Made by a program: the position numbers and the translations under genes
Shown: piece by piece, positions 38,701-44,935 of the stretch
How the letters are laid out: each line of letters opens with the position of its first letter
Position numbering within the stretch: position 1 is the first letter of the stretch
The notes under the pieces: model-generated
The model's input: only the letters and a program-made list of their open reading frames with translations
The model's database searches: none
Told to the model about the DNA's origin: nothing
Assembly: GCF_014356525.2 (NCBI RefSeq)
Contig: NC_052514.1
Coordinates: 6,843,019-6,907,018 of the forward strand
DNA: 64,000 nucleotides
DNA from: Nilaparvata lugens
Taxonomy: Eukaryota; Arthropoda; Insecta; Hemiptera; Delphacidae
Reading direction: 5' to 3'

Positions 38701-40850
38701 TAAATAATAGAGAATACACTTATATTATGGATGTATTATTAATATTCTGATTATAAAATAGATAATATATGTGCTGATGTATATTTAAGAATGAGTATGT
38801 AGGAATATGTATGTAGGAATAAGTATACTTAATACCTTGATTGATAAAAGAATAAATAAAGAAGAAATAACAATATTTTTTTGAAGACCGCAGTGGCAGG
38901 GATTCCAGAAATTCTCAGAAGAGAGAATGAAAAAAAAGCATAAACCAGAAAGGCAAAACAGTCAAATCGGTTATATCAATGATAAAATAAATCAAAATGA
39001 TAGGGAGAGAAAAAATAAGGTAACCTTGTGCTACTTCTCTCCAAATTCAGATAAGGTTACATATAGTCCGAAATAGGTTGTATGATGTTATCATTATTAT
39101 TTATTATTATAATTGACTTTGAAGGCACAGAGGTTCAGAACAGGCAGTAATGCTTAACCCGTGAAAGGAAGAAGAAGATTATATCTATCCATTCATTGAT
39201 CTTTCAACGTAATGCTTCTTTCTAGAAGCATAAGCATTTGCTCATTTTTATATGAATAAGCTTCAACTTATGCTCCTGAACTCTTGGAGCAAATGCTCAC
39301 GTATTTTAAAAATTTTTCATCAGCTGATTCGCCTATGTGGCCTTACTTTCTTTGTATTTATTCTTTTGTAGGAATAATGGTGATATATCATTGTTGAATC
39401 TAAAAAGAGTTTTATAGTTCTCAACTATTGGTTGTGATCGTATCTGGTATAGTTTCCTCTTCCTCATACGAATTAGTTGAGCTATTTTACTATGAGCAAA
39501 AGGTGATAAGCTGCTCTAGACTAGACTCACCTTTTTTGAAGCATTTCTTCAAAAGATGAGCAAATGCTCTAGTTTTTTTATACAATTTTGAGTATAAGCT
39601 TTTACTTTTGAGCAAATGCTGAAACTATTTTTTGATGAGCATGAGCAAAAGGTTTTGCTCACGTTCATTCATAGAAAGTGAAGCAAATGCTCCATATTTT
39701 AGAATTATAAGCAAAAGCTCAACTCTATTCATATGGCTCATTGTATCTAAATAAATAATCAGTTTCAATAGAGATTGAGATTCAATATGGAATTTAGATA
39801 TGAACGTAAAGTGACTGTGATATTGAGGAGTAGGTTACATGTCTGTCTGCTAGTCTCTGTGTCAGTCATGTATTTTATACATAAATATTTATGAAATGTG
39901 ATTATTATTCATATAGAAATAATTACATTATAGTACATTTTTATCAAAACTTTTCACTTTCCTTGCCCTATTACCATAGGTAAGGAAAGTATTGCTTTCC
40001 AAAAAAATTAAGGTACCCCAATACGTTTCAAGGTCCCCTGAGTCCAAAAAAGTGGTTTTTGGGTATTGGTCTGTAGGTGTAAAACCGGGTTTTTCGCGAT
40101 TTTCTCGAAAACGGCTTCAACGATTTTGATCAAATTCATACCTAAAAAAGTAATTGATAAGCTCTATCAATTGCCACAAGTCCCATATCTGTAAAAATTT
40201 CAGGAGCACCGCCCCATCTATGCAAAGTTTGATTTTAGATGCCCAATTATCAGGCTTCAGATACAATTTAAACAAAAAATTTCAAGTGGAAAAGATTGAG
40301 CATAAAAATCTCTACAATTAATGTTAAGAAACATATTCACCTAAAATGGAAAATAAGCTCGAAATCGAGATAATAAGATTATTCAATTGCAAACTGTTGG
40401 CAAGTGTTGATTCTATTAAATCATTCACTATGAAGAGATGGCAGACTTCGTGTCTGCTGCGCTATTGTCCTGTCACCAGCTGGCTCAGATCTAACTCAGA
40501 ATAGTAGACTTGAGATGCGCGTGGACACTAGCGTCAGGTGATCAATTTTCATAACGGCAAGGAAAGTGTGTGAGTGCGCCACACCAGATTTTTGAATTAA
40601 CAAATCAAGTAGCCCTATTGGAATACCTTTATTAGAATATAAGGTTTTAATCCAATTTGACATGTTTCAGATACAAACAAGAAGTATCGGACGCCCTGAT
40701 CGCGCGGCTGAAAACGATCGCGAGGAGATCGAGCGTCTGCAACATTCGCCCGATTTCCTACAGGAGACTCTGGAGCGAGGCGCTGAGAGGGCGTCCTTCT
40801 ATGCCGAGTTGACTGGCGTGACGTCATCGACAAAGTTGGACTTGATATAA
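15948..40850 (+). CDS. WARS2: Mitochondrial tryptophanyl-tRNA synthetase (eight coding exons)
   Basis: Class Ic aminoacyl-tRNA synthetase that charges mitochondrial tRNA-Trp with tryptophan (ATP-dependent, via Trp-AMP) in the mitochondrial matrix. Exons: 15948-16037, 16831-16995, 19387-19485, 23376-23539, 34479-34600, 36988-37106, 37878-38029, 40671-40850; all introns are GT-AG and phases agree. Residues 1-30 form a basic, Ser-rich, acid-poor presequence. [12 protein letters not shown] carries the HIGH-type motif (HIGN, residues 50-53). [16 protein letters not shown] (180-183) and KMSKS (229-233) follow. Expected length is about 363 residues, as in animal WARS2 (about 360). In exon 8 the frame must shift once near 40711-40724, where the sequence lacks one base; read literally the protein ends early at TGA 40810-40812. 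A one-base assembly error is more likely than a pseudogene because all else is intact. Confidence 0.95.
16038..16830 (+). other. WARS2 intron 1
   Basis: 793 bases, GTAAGT donor and TTATTTTCAG acceptor. Contains a TTTATTTATTTATT-type A/T tract (about 16493) that may be the tail of a retroelement (16490-16560). Nothing else recognised. Confidence 0.8.
16831..16995 (+). CDS. WARS2: WARS2 exon 2 (HIGH-type motif)
   Basis: Fifty-five codons, phase 0 at both ends, acceptor TTTTCAG and donor CAG|GTATTG. Encodes the first half of the Rossmann catalytic fold, including [19 protein letters not shown], where HIGN is the ATP-binding HIGH variant, and the VDLHSIT segment typical of TrpRS. Confidence 0.95.
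17200..17345 (+). mobile_element. SINE-like fragment
   Basis: Contains GCCTGTTAGTCCTCCCCC, shared with about 5845-5870, and then AGCATTTAATTTGGATTTTC, shared with 7655-7955. Fragment of a dispersed retroposon family also visible at 21740-21920, 37300-37385 and 41405-41600. Confidence 0.5.
17392..18075 (-). mobile_element. Helitron-like non-autonomous element with a palindromic 3' end
   Basis: On the minus strand it starts TCTATTATATTATAAAAGCG at 18075 and ends GGCTAG at 17392, next to an A/T target, with no target duplication. The last 220 bases (17392-17613) are themselves an inverted repeat: CTAGCCGTCAGGCTC at one end and GAGCCTGACGGCTAG at the other. The same structure is present in the copy at 46464-47180. 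Confidence 0.65.
18084..18563 (-). mobile_element. Repeat family B, copy 1
   Basis: Reverse copy of a family with ends (forward sense) GACCGAACGAAGTGAGGTCT and ACTGTTCACAGAACTACTAG. The body holds GCGCATTTACGGCGAAACGC-like and AAAAATCAGACTATAGAATT-like words. No ORF. Other copies: 18702-19321, 35222-35649, 49720-50120. Confidence 0.7.
18702..19321 (-). mobile_element. Repeat family B, copy 2, flanked by 43-bp direct repeats
   Basis: Same family and orientation as the copy at 18084. The sequence immediately left (about 18660-18702) and right (about 19321-19363) is a direct repeat of about 43 bases with three differences, containing CGTTGTAACTAAATAGA. This looks like an unusually long target duplication. 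Confidence 0.7.
19387..19485 (+). CDS. WARS2: WARS2 exon 3
   Basis: Thirty-three codons, phase 0 at both ends, acceptor TTATTATAG and donor AAG|GTAATT. Encodes the [20 protein letters not shown] segment of the catalytic domain, which in TrpRS lines the tryptophan pocket region. Confidence 0.93.
19504..20130 (+). pseudogene. LINE ORF2 C-terminal relic with 3'UTR
   Basis: From about 19600 one frame encodes [16 protein letters not shown] and, after a one-base shift, the next frame continues [18 protein letters not shown]. Together these give the Cys-x2-Cys...His...Cys knuckle found at the C-terminus of many LINE (R1/Jockey/I-like) ORF2 proteins. The 3'UTR ends GAAAAATAAAGATTTCTATT near 20115. 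Frameshifted, no reverse transcriptase domain left. Confidence 0.65.
21375..23232. repeat. Long imperfect palindrome in WARS2 intron 3
   Basis: Left arm about 21375-22440 and right arm about 22470-23225 are reverse complements over most of their length. The axis lies near 22455, between TACAACTACTGTCTACTCAG and GGTAGACAGTAGTTGTA. The left arm is longer because it contains a retroposon insertion (21640-21925). A third direct copy of the AACCACGTTCTGTATATATT segment lies at 23237. Confidence 0.8.
21640..21925 (+). mobile_element. SINE-like insertion in the palindrome's left arm
   Basis: Present in the left arm but absent from the right arm of the palindrome. Contains GAAGCAGTTTTGGGCAAATG and CCTGTTGTTTTTACCTG, and ends in an (AATA)n tail near 21905. 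The reverse complement of its second half is at 41405-41595. Confidence 0.6.
23376..23539 (+). CDS. WARS2: WARS2 exon 4
   Basis: Fifty-four codons plus two bases, acceptor TTTTTGTCAG and donor TACAG|GTACG. Begins [20 protein letters not shown] and ends [12 protein letters not shown], a highly conserved TrpRS stretch next to the active site. GC content is visibly higher than in the flanking introns. Confidence 0.95.
23615..23972. mobile_element. MITE with about 90-bp terminal inverted repeats
   Basis: Ends GGGCCGGTTTCCGAGC and, inverted, GCTCGGAAACCGGCCC. The arms continue with AAGTTCTAGACTTTAAACAG and AAACGGGGCGTAGTCG-like sequence. The interior is AT-rich without ORF. Confidence 0.8.
24411..24606. 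mobile_element. Near-perfect hairpin MITE
   Basis: Arms of about 90 bases: GGCGCACACAGATCGTCATC at the left is matched by GATGACGATCTGCTTGCGCC at the right, with only a short centre near 24505. Repeated ATCGGACG words within the arms. Could form a long snapback in the WARS2 pre-mRNA. Confidence 0.75.
24614..24690 (+). pseudogene. Decayed duplicate of the exon 4 / intron 4 boundary
   Basis: CCAGGCCGCCGACATACCGC followed by TCTATAGGTATGATTACC aligns with the end of exon 4 (CAGGCCGCTGATATTCTGC, then TGTACAGGTACGATCATC) and with the first 30 or so intron bases (TTTGATAATTA in both). The GT donor survives, but the WARS2 frame here runs into an in-frame TAG. Interpreted as a relic of a local duplication. 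Confidence 0.6.
25001..25557. mobile_element. Inverted-repeat element of about 560 bp
   Basis: Arms of about 95 bases: TGAATGAAAAAGACTAAGAA at the left and its complement at 25530-25557. Both contain GACCGGTTTCGGTTATTACA, a word common at Penelope-like and related retroelement termini. The centre contains an (ATT)n tract at 25155-25185. No ORF. Confidence 0.6.
25558..25855. other. Intron sequence with a short hairpin
   Basis: About 300 bases of AT-rich sequence. CATATGATT...AATCATATG (25798-25842) forms a hairpin just before the LTR element. Confidence 0.4.
25856..27246 (-). repeat. 3' LTR of the retrotransposon (element sense)
   Basis: 1391 bases, bounded TGTCACG...GATAACA on the plus strand. 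Differs from its partner mainly by single-base length changes at homopolymers. Contains the tRNA-Lys-like segment at 25895-25960. Confidence 0.9.
25906..25954 (+). other. tRNA-Lys(CUU)-like segment in the LTR, copy 1
   Basis: CAGTCGGTAGAGCATGA (25906-25922) matches the D-arm of animal tRNA-Lys(CUU) over 17 bases, and GGTCGTGG (25947-25954) matches its variable/T-stem region in the right order. The anticodon region between is replaced by AT-rich sequence. Not a functional tRNA gene. Confidence 0.6.
27247..29345 (-). other. 3' internal region of the LTR element, no recognisable gene
   Basis: About 2.1 kb of AT-rich sequence between the Arg-rich frames and the LTR. No pol or env motifs are seen; small open frames (27731-27940) are not supported. 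Confidence 0.6.
29346..30545 (-). CDS. Arg/Lys-rich open frame downstream of gag
   Basis: A 399-codon minus-strand frame. The first 80 codons overlap another open frame (30157-30549) and may not be used. The middle is Pro/Glu/Thr-rich, and codons about 270-340 form a dense Arg-rich stretch encoded by GC-rich DNA (29490-29800). No protease or polymerase motif. Could be a diverged post-gag product reached by frameshifting, or chance. Function unknown. Confidence 0.3.
   Translation of the reverse strand: MHRINLIQKLISTPAKPMNQYHMIAHDLLLNLNAAMSTSKMVTGIMKNFKIAQPTIMPSRATVGITMMAVIDLTQIMVMLTIIITGIIKPPPHQISTNYTLAHATGLNQQKTRNPAPNDPPPDIQKTTANKPGLYDTPDITSTSSNEKNQENQDISTSYTTFRNDLPKILLEEPKPIQDSLPQKTAAHHAIKTSRKQQPILSILFPTEEQPATEESLLKINNRQEETATMHPRTESMHPYHCTPPKRTKDPKIEDQEDDTREDGLPDKRSDHRKARRRRRPRTPDRHQEREDGIREKKMHRKARRRKKRRRRNHARAYRPHARFKRPRRIPDRHRGGQEGTNVMHPQHIRFKRANQLCDRQNGPNEWIKNGTDRNTIMDSCRENNGVNYLLRLMKDNGV
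30157..30549 (-). pseudogene. gag C-terminal (nucleocapsid-like) portion
   Basis: 130 codons, very rich in Asn, Gln, Tyr and Arg, as in the C-terminal RNA-binding part of some insect gag proteins. It has no CCHC knuckle. It is in the same frame as the upstream gag segment and separated from it only by an in-frame TGA at 30580-30582. Confidence 0.5.
30580..31763 (-). pseudogene. gag-like gene of the LTR element, frameshifted
   Basis: The first segment (31763-31299, 154 codons) has a helical, coiled-coil-like Lys/Glu/Met-rich middle. The second segment (from about 31345 to 30580) carries the LTR-retrotransposon gag signature: a Trp-rich [10 protein letters not shown] helix, and an F-L-E-Q-Y-W motif. 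The two are in different frames and overlap around 31300-31345, so an indel separates them. An in-frame TGA follows the second. Looks like one gag of about 500 residues broken twice. Confidence 0.7.
32176..32193 (-). other. Primer binding site complementary to tRNA-Lys(CUU)
   Basis: On the element strand TGGCGCCCAACGTGGGGC, the exact complement of the last 18 bases (with CCA) of animal tRNA-Lys(CUU). It lies seven bases from the LTR edge at 32201 and fixes the element's orientation as minus. Confidence 0.9.
32201..33613 (-). repeat. 5' LTR of the retrotransposon (element sense)
   Basis: 1413 bases, same TGTCACG...GATAACA ends as its partner. Contains an (AT)n tract at about 32748-32789 that is longer than in the other LTR, and the second tRNA-Lys-like segment. 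Confidence 0.9.
32251..32299 (+). other. tRNA-Lys(CUU)-like segment in the LTR, copy 2
   Basis: Same as copy 1: CAGTCGGTAGAGCATGA at 32251-32267 and GGTCGTGG at 32292-32299. In the element RNA it is antisense, so it could pair with the D-arm of the primer tRNA 58-75 bases upstream of the primer binding site. Confidence 0.6.
33614..34178. other. Intron 4 sequence after the LTR element
   Basis: AT-rich; a TCTCGGCTAACGCCTCTACT segment with flanking TTTTGCAGTG/CCTGCAAAAGG words (33850-33945) resembles a degraded MITE. Nothing else recognised. Confidence 0.4.
34179..34352. mobile_element. Hairpin MITE of about 170 bp
   Basis: Arms of about 75 bases: AAATCACTTTTTGCTAT at the left and its complement at 34333-34350, and AATGAATTAATCACTCACTG inverted around a short centre near 34262. 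No coding capacity. Confidence 0.8.
34479..34600 (+). CDS. WARS2: WARS2 exon 5 (GEDQ motif)
   Basis: 122 bases; completes the split Arg codon and ends one base into the next codon, acceptor ATGTTGCAG and donor CTA|GTGAGT. Encodes [20 protein letters not shown], the GEDQ active-site loop conserved in TrpRS. Confidence 0.95.
34663..35221. mobile_element. Degraded mariner-type MITE with nested element
   Basis: Starts TATAGTAAGGTCAAGGTTAT and ends AACCTCACTAT, a mutated form of the TATAGTGAGGTCCACG termini. A second MITE is nested inside (34747-34919). Confidence 0.65.
34747..34919. mobile_element. MITE with AAGGTGCGTACAGATTTACG termini
   Basis: Inverted termini AAGGTGCGTACAGAT and ATCTGTACGCACCTT of about 50 bases with internal GAACATGAG and CAGCTGATT words. 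A related left end is present at 44288-44306, cut by the second assembly gap. Confidence 0.75.
35222..35649 (+). mobile_element. Repeat family B, copy 3
   Basis: Starts TGACCGAACGAAGTGAGGTC and ends CTCACAGAACTACTAG. Body matches the copies at 18084, 18702 and 49720. Abuts the end of the mariner MITE directly and lacks the long flanking repeat seen at two other copies. Confidence 0.7.
35828..35879. mobile_element. 38-bp two-ends-only element nested in the P-like relic
   Basis: 35835-35872 is CAATACCTACTATTACT, four bases, then its exact reverse complement: the family's two terminal repeats back to back. AATAGAA precedes (35828-35834) and follows (35873-35879), a 7-bp duplication like that of the parent element. 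Confidence 0.7.
36033..36196 (+). pseudogene. THAP-domain remnant (P-type transposase N-terminus)
   Basis: ATG opens a frame reading [18 protein letters not shown], like the start of a C2CH THAP zinc finger (the second Cys position is changed). After a shift near 36100-36106 the next frame reads [20 protein letters not shown], the conserved THAP middle with its invariant Trp. It then stops at TGA 36194-36196 before the final Cys-His. Frameshifted and truncated. Confidence 0.7.
36988..37106 (+). CDS. WARS2: WARS2 exon 6 (KMSKS)
   Basis: 119 bases, completes a split Ser codon and ends in phase 0, acceptor GTGCCGCAG and donor AAG|GTAACT. Encodes the perfect KMSKS loop (residues 229-233) needed for Trp-AMP formation, then [15 protein letters not shown]. 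Confidence 0.95.
37107..37877 (+). other. WARS2 intron 6
   Basis: 771 bases containing a SINE-like fragment (37300-37385), a mariner MITE right-end fragment (37405-37507) and a short Tc1/mariner-type MITE (37516-37706). The acceptor AATTGAAG is pyrimidine-poor. Confidence 0.8.
37516..37706. mobile_element. Short Tc1/mariner-type MITE
   Basis: Inverted termini ACAGGGTTGGTGAAAATTAT and, at the other end, the complement of ACAGAGTTGGTAGAAATTAT, extending about 55 bases through ATTTCTTTTACAAGGAAA. The termini resemble Tc1-like ends. Confidence 0.75.
37878..38029 (+). CDS. WARS2: WARS2 exon 7
   Basis: Fifty codons plus two bases, donor GGACG|GTTAGT. Encodes [20 protein letters not shown] and ASGMDTGR, the helical anticodon-binding region of TrpRS. 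GC-rich relative to the introns. Confidence 0.92.
38500..38870 (-). mobile_element. LINE/SINE 3' end with (AATTG)n tail
   Basis: On the minus strand a 3'UTR-like segment ends TTGGAAATAAACTGAATTG, then AATTG repeats (38537-38560). The rest is AT-rich. No protein remnant recognised. Confidence 0.45.
39225..39735. repeat. Cluster of GAGCAAATGCT motifs on both strands
   Basis: GAGCAAATGCT or its complement occurs at about 39231, 39288, 39556, 39609 and 39676 (one-base variants), with further GAGCAAAAGGT and AGCAAAAGCTC forms at 39494, 39643 and 39710. Clustered short motifs in both orientations are typical of the subterminal repeats of DNA transposons, but no transposase or clear ends are visible. 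Confidence 0.55.
39954..40592 (+). mobile_element. Repeat family C, copy 1
   Basis: Begins with the hairpin CTTTCCTTGCCCTATTACC...GGTAAGGAAAG and ends GAGTGCGCCACACCAGATTT. Shares GGTCCCCTGAGTCCAAAAAA and GGCAGACTTCGTGTCTGC-like sequence with the copies at 51063-51837 and 53212-53840. No ORF. Confidence 0.65.
40671..40850 (+). CDS. WARS2: WARS2 exon 8 (C-terminus, one-base frameshift)
   Basis: Completes the split Arg codon, then [16 protein letters not shown] matches the family; after one missing base near 40711-40724 the next frame continues [20 protein letters not shown] and ends TAA at 40848-40850. Without correction the first frame stops at TGA 40810-40812. Both halves match the TrpRS C-terminal helices, so a lost base in the assembly is the simplest explanation. 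Confidence 0.85.
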   Translation: MQTRSIGRPDRAAENDREEIERLQHSPDFLQETLERGAERASFYAELTGVTSSTKLDLI

Positions 40851-40917
40851 AGCATCTCCCGCAACTCGCTAAGGAAATGCTTAGGGATAGCAATAAGACG
40901 CCTAGTTAGGCTCAATC
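40851..40917 (+). other. WARS2 3' flank carrying a dispersed word
   Basis: AGCAATAAGACGCCTAGTTA (about 40890) recurs as near copies at about 43318 and 44238. No AATAAA at a convincing distance is seen; the one at 41244 lies in an inserted repeat. Confidence 0.5.
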
Positions 40918-41019
40918 TTAGAGAAAAGATAGCGTAGAAAAATATATGTCATGGTATAGGCGTTTATGTTTCAAATCCACTGTTAATTCAATAGTCCAGT
41001 CAATAGACATAAAAAAGGG

Positions 41020-41742
41020 GATGTGCTTGCAATTTATATTGTAGTTCTTATTTTTTATATATTTATTTGGGTACTTAAAAGAAGTCCAGAACCAATTTCT
41101 TCATGCGAAATTCCTTGTGCTTGATACAGGATGGCCCAAAAACCTCGTATTTCGGCTCATTTCCAGTTTCAGCTTTTCTGCCAAAATCTTGTTATCTGCC
41201 AGAAAAAATTGCTCTCACCTTTTTCCAAGACTATAAAATTCTGAATAAAATGAGATTATTCGGAACTCTACGTCCAATCGGTACTGAGTTATGTAATAAC
41301 TTAGTATAAGAATAATCTTATTTTATTCAGAATTTTATAGTCTTGAAAAAAGGTGAGAGCAAATTCTTCTTCCAGATTACGAGATTTGGCAGAAATATCA
41401 AATTCATTCATTCATCATTTATTCATAGACATAGATACAATGCAGGTAAAAAACAACAGGCATTCGCCCAAAACTGCTTTAAACCTTAATTTGGAATACA
41501 CAGTCTTAAGACTGTGAGAGGTTATGTAAATGATAACTTAATTCACATACTATTTTGAGTCCAAAAAATGTATGTACTACAATAATTTAATAGCTGAAAA
41601 CTGGGAAATGAGCCGAAAATACGAGGTTTTTGGGCCACTTGTATCTAGCACAAGGAAATTTTGCATGAAGAAATTGGTTCTGGACTTCTCTTATGTACCC
41701 AAATAATATATTAAGAAATCAGAACTACAATATAAACTGCAT
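41020..41742. mobile_element. Inverted-repeat element inserted in family A
   Basis: Left arm about 41020-41240 and right arm about 41322-41742 are reverse complements (TTATATTGTAGTTCT, AAGTCCAGAACCAATTTCTT). The right arm is interrupted at about 41400-41600 by a SINE-like insertion matching 21740-21920 in reverse. Confidence 0.75.
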
Positions 41743-41863
41743 GCACCAATGTATATAGTGATTGGACTACAAGTCCTAGTAGTTATTTTTCGCGAAGTTA
41801 TGTGACGTTGGTAGTCTCTCATACTGTGCCGTTCTTACACTCTATACTCCCAACAACACACTA

Positions 41864-42900
41864 GTGTACAAACACACTGAAAGCGGAGCGGAACGTGGCG
41901 TTGAGTAGCGTCGTGAACAATATCATGTTAAGTAATGGGCTAAAACACACTGGAAGCGTCTACTCGCGGAGCGGAGCGGAGCGCGGCGTCAAACTTTGGA
42001 ACAAGCTGGTTTGTTTTTTCGGAGCGTCAAAGTGCGAGTGCTCTACTAATGTACATAATAATGCACTTGTTCTACTACATTTTCCCACCATCTAGTAGAC
42101 TATAGTGAGGTCCACGTTATAATGGCAGTGTGTGATTTGCAATGGTGTTGCTATCCTTGTCTATCATTCAACAAAGCAGATGGCGCTATCTCTTTCACGC
42201 TTTGCTCTGTTGCCACATCGTTTATCAACTATTGAAAATTTCAACTATTTGACAAAATATCTTATCTCAATCATGGAAATTTATTATTACATCTTCAAAA
42301 AAATATATTTTCTTGACAAATAAAATATGATTAACTATTTTCAACAATAATGAACAGTTAAATTAATCAGATATACCAGTATCAGCTGTTTGGGTGACAA
42401 GGCTGAGATTTGGCAACACTTTTCTCCCATCTTCCTACACTGCCATTATAACGTGGACCTCACTATATTAAATGTAATGTTTGTCCAAATTCCCCTGTAA
42501 TGTGTATTATTTTCAAAAGAGAAAACTCATTTATTGCACTTTGAAATCCAAAGTGAGGTTATTCTTATCCATTTCATTCATATCTCTAAGAAATTTTGAA
42601 AATTTATCAATATTCTCTCACCATCTAGCAAATTTTTTGAGGGAAATTTGGTTCATATTTTTCCCCGTGCTGAACACACTGAGTCTTAGCTAATATAAAA
42701 TACTTTAAGTAACTATTCTCACAAAGTGATGACCGTGCAAACTTGAACAACGCCATTTTCTAGGCCCTTGACGCTTGACGCTCAGACGCTTCCTGTGTAT
42801 CATGAACGCTCTGACCACGCCACGCCACGCCAATCCACGTCCCGCTCTAGAACGCCACGCCACGCTCCGCTTTTAGTGTGTTTGTACTCTAATAATAGAC
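41864..42900. mobile_element. Inverted-repeat element with GC-rich GGAGCG arms
   Basis: Arms 41864-42045 and 42735-42900 carry AACACACTGAAAGCGGAGCG and its inverse (CGCTCCGCTTTTAGTGTGTT), rich in GAGCG/ACGCC words. A mariner MITE (42102-42468) sits between. Confidence 0.65.
42102..42469. mobile_element. Mariner-type MITE, well preserved copy
   Basis: TATAGTGAGGTCCACGTTAT at the left and its exact inverse at the right, with interior GCTATCCTTGTCTATCATTC. TA at both ends. No transposase. Confidence 0.85.
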
Positions 42901-42904
42901 AGTA

Positions 42905-43106
42905 GCATAGCCACCTCTAATACAAGGCCGCAGCCTACGATATTGCAACGTCGCAGTGTAGGGCTACAATCTAATACATGATTGGTTAAAAAGATCAGCT
43001 GGTATTTTTTAAAATCTTTTCCACCAATCATGTATTAGATTCTAGGCCTACACTGCGACGTTGCAATATCGTAGGCCGCGGCCTTATATTAGAGGTGGCT
43101 ATGACA
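42905..43106. mobile_element. Hairpin MITE with 78-bp arms
   Basis: CATAGCCACCTCTAATACAA at the left and TTATATTAGAGGTGGCTATG at the right; the arms continue through CGATATTGCAACGTCGCAGT. The centre is about 45 bases. Confidence 0.85.
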
Positions 43107-43200
43107 GTAGTCGACCGTAATCGGCTTGAGTTAACAGTGAAATTTGGAACATGAACGATCCATACCATGGAATATCTACTTATGCTATTTTATTTCTATG

Positions 43201-44286
43201 GCTAAATATAGAGCAGTTCTGTACAGTAAAAAAGAGATTTTAAATGAGACTTTTGAGATTTTTCATCCACTTATTAAGATCTGCAGTTGGCCAAGGATAG
43301 CAGTTGGCTTAGAGATAGCAATAAGGCGCCTAGTTATTGTGTAGGATTGTAAATGGAATGAAAATATTATTTATGAAGCGGACTTTCAAGTATATAGTGC
43401 AGTTTTTAACAGACAAGAAATTCAAATGACATTTTTTGGGGGACATTTGAAAGAAATATTTATTGCCAAAATCATTAAACAAACTTTACAAATGTGAAAA
43501 ATATAAAAATTTTCATATACAATACATTGCAAAAACTTAAAATTAAAATATTTTCCATTTAAAAATCGATTATAATATTATCATTGACGTTACCAGCAAA
43601 ACTAAGTAGTTTGAGCGATGGCAACGAGTAATCAGTCGGCTATAATTAGTGGCTTGAGATTCAGTCGAAAATAGAAAAAATATAATAAAGAAAAAAGAAA
43701 CATATGGAATGTATGAAAAACTAGAAAAAAAAATTCAATCCGAAAAGAAGAAGTACTAAGAGTGAAATACTAAGAGAGCAGAAAAACTAGAATGAATTCA
43801 TAATAGTTTAAAAACTCAAAAGAAAAAGAGATGATTCATGTAATTATTAATCTACAATTCACTGTACATATGTAATCCATTTAGTAACATAATGTAATTC
43901 ATTTGTAGCATATATGCAATTCCTTTTGTAAGCAAAGAGAGAATTAGAAAAACAATACAATACAGTACACATGACACAAAAAATAAAACTTAAACTCAGA
44001 GAGAGAGAAAATTAATCTGGGAGTATAGCCCTACAAATAATAAATTCAGAGGAACTGAGGAAGACAGTATATGTACATCAAATTAAATATTTTAGGTATG
44101 ATATCTTCTGTCTTTATCCAGCTTTCAATTTTTAATTTAAGTGCTTTTGTAGGTTTTCTTGCAATGAAATGTTCTGGCATAAAATTAATAAGCTTTCACT
44201 TATAAAGATCTGCATTTGACCAAGAAGATGGTTAGCGATAACAATAAGACGCCTTGTTAAAATGTCTTTTTTCTTTAGGTTACTCT
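43201..44286. other. Intergenic, mostly unrecognised
   Basis: AT-rich. Near copies of GCAATAAGGCGCCTAGTTA (about 43318) and AACAATAAGACGCCTTGTTA (about 44238), each preceded by GATCTGCA-TTG-CCAA words, suggest dispersed retroposon ends. No gene supported. Confidence 0.4.
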
Positions 44287-44306
44287 AAAGGTGCGAACAG
44301 ATTTAC
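44287..44306. mobile_element. MITE left end cut by the gap
   Basis: AAAGGTGCGAACAGATTTAC matches the termini of the element at 34747-34919. The rest is lost in the N gap. Confidence 0.6.
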
Positions 44307-44406
44307 NNNNNNNNNNNNNNNNNNNNNNNNNNNNNNNNNNNNNNNNNNNNNNNNNNNNNNNNNNNNNNNNNNNNNNNNNNNNNNNNNNNNNNNNNNNNNN
44401 NNNNNN
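44307..44406. other. Assembly gap of 100 N
   Basis: Exactly 100 N; true length unknown. Confidence 0.99.
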
Positions 44407-44935
44407 GATGATATTATTATAAATGTTTTAATTATTGAATGATAACACAAATAATGAAAATTTTTGATCATTGATTTATCACACTTGAAAAAGTTTTTGA
44501 TCAGCTGTTTTAGCACACTTGAAATTTGGCCATCTGATGTGATCTGAATGTCAATGGAAGTTTAGGTTAGAAGTTCTATCCTTCTCTGAAAATCGAATTA
44601 TTTGAATAGTTTATATTTATCTGTATTTATTCATTTAAAAAATGATAGTATATTATTACAGAATACTTTATTGAATTCTAGAAGCATAAAATGATTCCGT
44701 TTATCCACCATGTTCCGTCATAAACGCTTTACTAGGAGGTTTGAGGTTAGATTCTATTATACTCTGAAAATTAAATTTGAATAGTTTATAATATCTCATT
44801 TGTATTTCATTCATCCAAATAAAATGATAGTATCTTATTGCAAAAACTCTATTCAATTCTAGAAGCATAAACTGATTCCGTTTCATAAACTATTTTGTAA
44901 ACACGTTCACATCAAATCAGAATCAGCTGACTTCA
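44407..44935. other. Intergenic with a local duplication
   Basis: About 44560-44700 recurs in modified form at about 44735-44885 (shared words TTGAATAGTTTATA, AAAATGATAGTAT, AATTCTAGAAGCATAAA). A tandem duplication of about 180 bases, no coding signal. Confidence 0.6.

Larger units (their letters stand above)
38030..40670 (+). other. WARS2 intron 7
   Basis: 2641 bases with a family B end fragment (38455-38490), a reversed LINE 3' end (38500-38870), a cluster of GAGCAAATGCT motifs (39225-39735) and a family C repeat (39954-40592). The acceptor is CATGTTTCAG. Confidence 0.8.
40918..43200. mobile_element. MITE family A copy split by nested insertions
   Basis: The left end (40918-40980), interior (41800-41865, TGTGACGTTGGTAGTCTCTC) and right end (43106-43200, ending ATCTACTTATGCTATT) match the intact copy at 12494-12779. 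Between them lie an inverted-repeat element (41020-41742), a second one (41864-42900, itself containing a mariner MITE) and a hairpin MITE (42905-43106). Confidence 0.7.

Noticed and set aside
41244..41249. AATAAA as the WARS2 polyadenylation signal
   Set aside because: It lies in an inserted inverted-repeat element about 390 bases past the stop codon and has an inverted partner.
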